Source: Alistipes sp. (GTDB lineage Bacteria > Bacteroidota > Bacteroidia > Bacteroidales > Rikenellaceae). Taken from it: DNA of 35,356 bases. This document shows, one piece after another, positions 31,141 through 35,356 of this stretch. The notes beneath the pieces were generated by a model. The model searched no databases. It was not told where the DNA came from and was given only the letters and a program-made list of their open reading frames with translations. The stretch spans positions 1-35,356 of the forward strand of contig JAFZFP010000011.1 in the NCBI GenBank assembly GCA_017555905.1, given 5' to 3'. A program made the translations under genes and the position numbers. Numbering within the stretch: position 1 is the stretch's first letter; the number at the start of each line of letters is the position of its first letter.

Positions 31141-33267
31141 CTAATAAGAACCTGTTTCAAACACAGCAAATTGTGCATAAGAAGCACCATCATCGTCATA
31201 TGGTATATACAATAATATGTCATAACGCTTAGACCAATCGCTTACACCAATATTTGATTGCTGTTGTGAATCTATGCCACTTTCTAGGTAATACCAATCG
31301 AAGCCAACCATATATCCATAGTCGAAATAGCTATAGCCTGCTGTTTCTCCCCAAGCACCAAAGTATGTTGTAGGATCATTCCAGTTATTCAAACCAAACT
31401 TAGCAAACTTAAAGCCATCTGAGACTAACTTAACATTACGTAGGATGTACATTCCATCTATACCCTGATAATGACTCATAGGTATTGGGGATGTGATATC
31501 CCACGGATTATCCTGATGCGCACCTACAATGCCCCAGCCTCCATAACCTGCCAACTGGTAAAGTGATATAGTTTTACGAACGGAACCATCGTTAGATGAA
31601 ATGTATATTTCGCAATATCTTGATTCGTCAAAAGTATCAACACAATCTACGGTTATGGTAATATTGTAAGAACCAGCATTTCCATTTGTTCGCGATACAG
31701 TAGCCCAATTTGCACTACATGACGCAATCCACGAAACATTAGATTCGAGGTTAAAACTATATGTAGCGCCACAAGCAGGAATGTCATAAATCCAATAAAT
31801 ATCAGTTTTGATTGAGATTATAAAACCTTCCTGTGAGATTGCAATCTGCTTCTCAATATTGTATTCAGAGTTGAATACCTTTACTATAGTATTGCGTGCA
31901 GTTGTGTTAGTATTTGAGGCTACATTAACTCTAAAAGTCAAAGTACCTTGTCCGCCATTAGTAGGTGTAATGGTTACCCAGTCGGCATCACATGAGGCTT
32001 CCCAAGAGATATTACCCTGAATGGTTAAGTTCTTTGTTGTACCTGCAGCAGGAGCAGAGATGGACTCAGTGCTAACATTTAGAGTTGGATTAAATGCTGA
32101 CTGATAGATTTGAATCTGCTTCTCGATATTGTATTCAGTATTGAATATTTTCACAACGGACTCACGAGCGATAGTTTTGGTGTTTGCTGCCACTTCAATT
32201 TTAATAGTTGAAGTGCCCTCGTCGCCCTTTGTTGGGGTGATGGTTACCCACTCAGCATCACATGAGGCCTCCCATGAGATATTTCTTTCGAGTGTTAAGC
32301 TCTTTGTTGTACCTGCAGCAGGAGCAGAGATGGACTCAGTGCTAATATTTAGAGTTGGATTAAATGCTGACTGATAGATTTGAATCTGCTTCTCGATATT
32401 GTATTCAGTATTGAATATTTTCACAACGGACTCACGAGCGGCTGTATTGGTATTTTCTGCCACCTTAACCTTAAGAGTAGAAGTACCATTCTCTCCGTTA
32501 GTAGGTGTAACTGTTACCCAATCGGCATCACATGAAGACTCCCAAGAGACGTTACTCTCGAGTGTGACACTCTTAGTCTCACCCGCAGCAACAACATTGA
32601 TGCTCTCTGTATTCACCTCAATAGTAGGTACTAACTCCTTTTGTGTGATGCTAAATGTTGCAGTGGTATCATGCTCCTTGCCCGAGAATGTAATTGTGGC
32701 ACTACGAGGCTCTGTGACTGGGCTGTTATCAACAGTAATAGATATTTTATTCTCACCATTGATACCCGAAACAGAAGATGTGCGTGCCCAAGATTCACTC
32801 GATGCGATTGTATAGTCGATATTACTATTAACAATAAGTCTTATTGTCTCTCCGTCGCCTGTAACCTCTATCTCGCTCTTATCAAGAAGAATAAATGGTT
32901 CGGCAGCTTTTTGATGAATCTCTATTGACTGAGATAAGTCATAACGATCATTGCTTATAATAATGGTCGCATTTCTATCATATGTATTCTTATTCTCGTC
33001 AAAAGTTACAGTTACATGGTTTGTTCCTGACACACCTTTTGATGATAGTTTCACCCATCCAGTACTACCATTTTTATAGGATACCTTTTGTGTCCAATCA
33101 CAATATGATGTAATAGTGATGGTCTCTTTGCCACCAATGGCATCAATTTCCATCTTATCAACGGAGACATTTATTACCGCTGCTTTATCCAGACCCTCTT
33201 CCGTAATGGTGCAGGAAACTATAGCTGCAAGAGCCAGAAGAGGTATATATCTTAATAGCTTTTTCAT
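31141..33267 (-). CDS. Surface lipoprotein with six BACON repeats and a SusE/F-like C-terminal domain
   Basis: The 708-residue protein has a lipoprotein signal peptide ending in AIVSC (Cys19) and six tandem BACON-type Ig-like repeats of about 90 residues (about 33-121, 122-211, 212-301, 302-391, 392-480 and 481-572). The middle three are nearly identical (SWEASCDADWVTITPTNG, then IEKQIQIYQS). Each has a conserved Trp-Val/Ala pair in the C-x-A-x-W signature, as known for carbohydrate- or mucin-binding BACON domains. The C-terminal part (about 576-708), with GGWGIVGAHQDNPWD, resembles the starch-binding module of SusE/SusF. It is the last gene of a minus-strand operon, 9 bp after the coiled-coil barrel gene. 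Glycan binding is the likely role; the ligand is unknown. Confidence 0.8.
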   Translation of the reverse strand: MKKLLRYIPLLALAAIVSCTITEEGLDKAAVINVSVDKMEIDAIGGKETITITSYCDWTQKVSYKNGSTGWVKLSSKGVSGTNHVTVTFDENKNTYDRNATIIISNDRYDLSQSIEIHQKAAEPFILLDKSEIEVTGDGETIRLIVNSNIDYTIASSESWARTSSVSGINGENKISITVDNSPVTEPRSATITFSGKEHDTTATFSITQKELVPTIEVNTESINVVAAGETKSVTLESNVSWESSCDADWVTVTPTNGENGTSTLKVKVAENTNTAARESVVKIFNTEYNIEKQIQIYQSAFNPTLNISTESISAPAAGTTKSLTLERNISWEASCDAEWVTITPTKGDEGTSTIKIEVAANTKTIARESVVKIFNTEYNIEKQIQIYQSAFNPTLNVSTESISAPAAGTTKNLTIQGNISWEASCDADWVTITPTNGGQGTLTFRVNVASNTNTTARNTIVKVFNSEYNIEKQIAISQEGFIISIKTDIYWIYDIPACGATYSFNLESNVSWIASCSANWATVSRTNGNAGSYNITITVDCVDTFDESRYCEIYISSNDGSVRKTISLYQLAGYGGWGIVGAHQDNPWDITSPIPMSHYQGIDGMYILRNVKLVSDGFKFAKFGLNNWNDPTTYFGAWGETAGYSYFDYGYMVGFDWYYLESGIDSQQQSNIGVSDWSKRYDILLYIPYDDDGASYAQFAVFETGSY
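31828..32634 (-). repeat. 270-bp tandem repeats inside the BACON gene
   Basis: The three middle BACON units repeat at 270-bp spacing. Positions 32031-32170 and 32301-32440 are 140 bp with one visible difference (32076 versus 32346), far closer than the flanking parts. The third unit (31828-32097) is more diverged. Confidence 0.8.
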
Positions 33268-33276
33268 AGTATATTA

Positions 33277-34521
33277 TTAGAAGGAGATACCAATGTTTAT
33301 ATTGATACCATATTTGAAGTTCTGCTTAATTGTTGCACTATAGCCAGTGTTATCTATACACTCGGGTATTATAGAAGCGTTAAATCCTGCAGCACAGTAG
33401 ATGCTCAACTTTGGTTTAATACGATAGGTAACACCAACTTGTGGATTGATAAACACTCCTGAAGGATTGTAGTTTATGCTTGTAAGTTCAAGGTCAAAAC
33501 TATCTGGCAACGAGATGTTGTAGCCAGTAGAAAGTGCCAAGAATGGTGTACAGCGACGATTCAATAGTTGTGCTCTAAAATGTGCATATACTGGGAAATA
33601 GAACGCTCCGTGAGAAAGTACTACAGATTCGTCTATCACAATAGGACCTAACCGATTGTAGGGAGGTTCAATTATTTGCGCATTTGCACCTACACCTGCA
33701 CCCAAAAAGAAATTATTGTTAATGCGGTAGCCTCCAATATAGTCAACACCTGCATAGCTTTCGTTGTTACTCATCATATTGTATGAGACATTTACATAGG
33801 ATTCGTAACCCTTAATATGCTTTGCAATCTCCATTTTCAAGGCATCTCGTTTTTCCTTGTTAGCGGCTGCAATCTCCGCCTTCTCTTTGGCTATACGCTC
33901 CGCCTCAGCCCTCTTCTCGGCTGCGATACGCGCATCCTCCTCGGCCTTGACCTTTGCTGCAGCCTCCTTCTCGGCAGCTATGCGTGCCTGCTCTGCGGCT
34001 TTCTCTTTGGCGATGCGTTCATCCTCAGCCTTCTTCTCGGCTGCTAATCGCTCTGCCTCAGCCTTCTTCTCGACTGCTAATCGCTCTGCCTCAGCCTTCT
34101 TCTCGGCTGCTAATCGCTCTGCCTCAGCCCTCTTCTCGGCTGCTATGCGAGCCTGCGCTGCGGCCTTAGCATTGGCAATAGCCGCCTGCTCAGCAGCGAT
34201 GCGCGCCTGCTCCTTAGTCTTGGCGTAGTTGGAATCAGCCTTGAGCTTAAACATAAGATATGAACCATCCACCTCAAGTTTCATTGAATGATAGCCCTCA
34301 AACGAGGCTTGCACCTCGCGGGTATATGTTGGAACGGTGATCGTAAAGCTACCATCTGAGCCTGTGGCAACGCTATCCTCAGCACCCACAGCACTAACTG
34401 TGGCGTTGGCAATAGGTCGATTGTCACTATCTAATACCGTACCTCGAACTACTCGTCCTCCCTGAGCCATGGCCGCCGTAGCGACCATGACCAAGACGAG
34501 TAAGGATATAAACCTCTTCAT
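33277..34521 (-). CDS. Outer-membrane protein with 11-residue-repeat coiled coil and C-terminal barrel
   Basis: The 414-residue protein has a signal peptide (about 1-19, AMA-Q). A carboxypeptidase-regulatory-like beta-sandwich follows at about 22-95 (RVVRGTVLDSDNRPIANATVSAVG). Residues about 100-230 form a long Ala/Glu/Lys/Arg-rich helix with an 11-residue repeat, and residues about 240-414 form a beta-barrel ending in Phe (INIGISF). The helical part has the units RAEAERLAAEK, KAEAERLAVEK, KAEAERLAAEK and KAEDERIAKEK (131-174), and resembles the TolA stalk in composition. The barrel resembles porin-like or OmpA-type small barrels. It lies between a small lipoprotein gene (21 bp) and the BACON gene (9 bp). 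Function is unknown. A periplasm-spanning stalk linking barrel and peptidoglycan or a surface partner is an inference. Confidence 0.75.
   Translation of the reverse strand: MKRFISLLVLVMVATAAMAQGGRVVRGTVLDSDNRPIANATVSAVGAEDSVATGSDGSFTITVPTYTREVQASFEGYHSMKLEVDGSYLMFKLKADSNYAKTKEQARIAAEQAAIANAKAAAQARIAAEKRAEAERLAAEKKAEAERLAVEKKAEAERLAAEKKAEDERIAKEKAAEQARIAAEKEAAAKVKAEEDARIAAEKRAEAERIAKEKAEIAAANKEKRDALKMEIAKHIKGYESYVNVSYNMMSNNESYAGVDYIGGYRINNNFFLGAGVGANAQIIEPPYNRLGPIVIDESVVLSHGAFYFPVYAHFRAQLLNRRCTPFLALSTGYNISLPDSFDLELTSINYNPSGVFINPQVGVTYRIKPKLSIYCAAGFNASIIPECIDNTGYSATIKQNFKYGININIGISF
34000..34131 (-). repeat. 33-bp direct repeats encoding the coiled coil
   Basis: Four consecutive 33-bp units encode residues 131-174. 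They are near-identical in DNA, with variants such as A/V and L/I, and are the most regular part of a longer 11-codon periodicity from about residue 103 on. Confidence 0.75.
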
Positions 34522-34542
34522 ATTACAATGTTATAAGATTGA

Positions 34543-35001
34543 CTATTTCTTACCTATCTTAAGAAGGCCCTTGCCCAAGACGCCGTTGTTAGGAGCCTCT
34601 GGAACAAACTTAACATCCTGGAAGTAGCAGTCGTCAGCGGCACGCATATTTGTATAGTGTGCAGGATAGCCAGTGATGACAATCGACTCAATCTCACCCA
34701 GTTTGTTGTACTTAATCTGCTTCTGAAGACCTACCAATACATCAGCATTATTGTTCTGAGCCAAGGCCTCGCTTACAGCAGTTTTAATGATATTGTCCAT
34801 ACCACCTGCGATAACGGTCTTAGATGGGATGTAGAAGTAGGTAATCTTTGTCTGCTGAATATCAAGATCTGCATATACGGCCGACAGGAGAATCTGAGGG
34901 TCGTTGAAGGTGCCATACGAAGCTGTGGTGATAAGCTTTGCAGATGATGAACAAGAGACTGCTGCAACAGCAGCTGCGATGATAATGAAAAGTTTTTTCA
35001 T
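34543..35001 (-). CDS. Small lipoprotein heading the coiled-coil barrel operon
   Basis: The 152-residue protein has a signal peptide ending in AVSC (Cys17) followed by SSSAK, with no acidic surface-export signal, so it may stay in the periplasm-facing leaflet. The mature part is a mix of strands and helices (LITTASYGTFNDPQILLSAVYADLDIQQTKITYFYI, then SEALAQNNNADVLVGLQKQIKYN). I recognise no domain in it with confidence. It is the first gene of the three-gene unit and is preceded by a long structured leader and promoter. Confidence 0.65.
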   Translation of the reverse strand: MKKLFIIIAAAVAAVSCSSSAKLITTASYGTFNDPQILLSAVYADLDIQQTKITYFYIPSKTVIAGGMDNIIKTAVSEALAQNNNADVLVGLQKQIKYNKLGEIESIVITGYPAHYTNMRAADDCYFQDVKFVPEAPNNGVLGKGLLKIGKK

Positions 35002-35085
35002 ACAAATAAAAGTTTAAGTTAATATAAAGTGTTATAAATCAATTCTATGTGTAATTGATTCACTATATGGATATGCATAAAAAAA

Positions 35086-35294
35086 GAAAGTGTGGAGTTG
35101 ATTTCGTCTATCAAAATGGAGGTTGTGGAAAGACCTGACAGTAATAAACGAATACAATGCCCCACACTTGGATAGTATGGGTACATGCACAGAGAGTGCA
35201 TAGCCACATAGCTATACAAGAAATGAGTGCTGTTCGTCATCCTACTGTCTTGAAAACTTCCACATTTCCATTTTAGGACATCGAAAACACTTTC
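35086..35294 (-). repeat. 209-bp imperfect palindrome in the leader of the surface-protein operon
   Basis: The sequence reads similarly on both strands around an axis near 35190-35193. GAAAGTGT (35086-35093) mirrors ACACTTTC (35287-35294). AAAATGGA (35113-35120) mirrors TCCATTTT (35267-35274). TGTGGAA (35124-35130) mirrors TTCCACA (35258-35264). GACAGTA (35137-35143) mirrors TACTGTC (35243-35249). At the axis ATGCAC-AGAGA-GTGCAT forms a perfect hairpin. With small gaps the arms are about 60% identical by eye. It lies between the operon's predicted promoter and the first gene, so it would be transcribed as part of a leader about 320 nt long. Confidence 0.55.
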
Positions 35295-35324
35295 AATATG
35301 TCTGCTATTTATCCAATAGCACTA

Positions 35325-35355
35325 CAAAATTAAAAATATTTTCCGAAACGAACAA
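35325..35355 (-). promoter_or_regulatory. Promoter of the surface-protein operon
   Basis: Minus-strand TAATTTTG (35325-35332) and TTG (35353-35355) are 20 nt apart at the very edge of the window. This is the only well-formed promoter in the 355 bp upstream of the small lipoprotein gene. Confidence 0.55.
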
Positions 35356-35356
35356 C

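Noticed and set aside
34000-34131. 33-bp direct repeats as a possible CRISPR array
   Set aside because: The units are contiguous with no spacers, keep an open reading frame and encode an 11-residue coiled-coil period.
33857-34228. Plus-strand Ala/Ser-rich open frame of 123 codons
   Set aside because: It is the complement of the Ala/Glu-rich coiled-coil repeats and only reflects their repetitive codons.
35019-35240. Minus-strand ORF of 73 codons in the leader of the small lipoprotein gene
   Set aside because: It lies within the imperfect palindrome, has unremarkable composition and no family resemblance; the base pairing explains the sequence better.

Overview
The window comes from a member of the Bacteroidota, most likely order Bacteroidales. 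Three things point there. Well-placed promoters have the lineage's -7 element TAnnTTTG with a TTG-type -33 box 19-20 nt upstream, and Shine-Dalgarno sites are weak or absent. Several lipoproteins carry Ig-like or BACON repeats typical of gut Bacteroidales. Gene neighbourhoods such as pyrG-yidC and a polyamine potABCD operon with an extended PotD also fit. An Alistipes/Rikenellaceae-like genome is plausible, but the genus cannot be fixed from sequence alone. I see no rRNA, tRNA, complete insertion sequence or CRISPR array.

Positions 1-12100 are mostly housekeeping and envelope genes. On the minus strand are lnt and the 5' part of folC. On the plus strand a lipid A-type acyltransferase is followed by a Stealth-family sugar-phosphate transferase. 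These converge on a minus-strand run reading DUF349 protein, pyrG, yidC and two glycosyltransferases. The theme is lipoprotein acylation, lipid A/LPS and surface glycan assembly, and membrane protein insertion.

Positions 12280-18500 hold the strongly codon-biased fermentation operon ackA-ptb-buk (acyl-phosphate/ATP formation). It is followed by aroQ and a polysaccharide flippase, and then thiL convergent on the flippase.

Positions 18527-25030 hold two adjacent surface lipoproteins, argR, and a small phage-derived cassette. The cassette has a terminase large subunit and a 95-residue protein, transcribed divergently from a LexA/CI-like self-cleaving repressor. Its intergenic region has overlapping divergent promoters and a symmetric pair of operator-like sequences.

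Positions 25067-30610 are a potABCD operon whose binding protein has both a lipid anchor and a C-terminal membrane helix. An outer-membrane barrel gene follows in the same transcriptional direction. Positions 30611-31140 hold no protein gene but contain a large RNA-like hairpin (30746-30872). Positions 31141-35356 are a three-gene minus-strand operon for surface proteins: a small lipoprotein, a barrel with an alanine/glutamate-rich 11-residue-repeat coiled coil, and a six-repeat BACON lipoprotein. It is preceded by a promoter and a roughly 320-nt leader that forms a 209-bp imperfect palindrome. The two long hairpins, the terminase/repressor cassette and the coiled-coil barrel operon are the parts least explained by known annotation.
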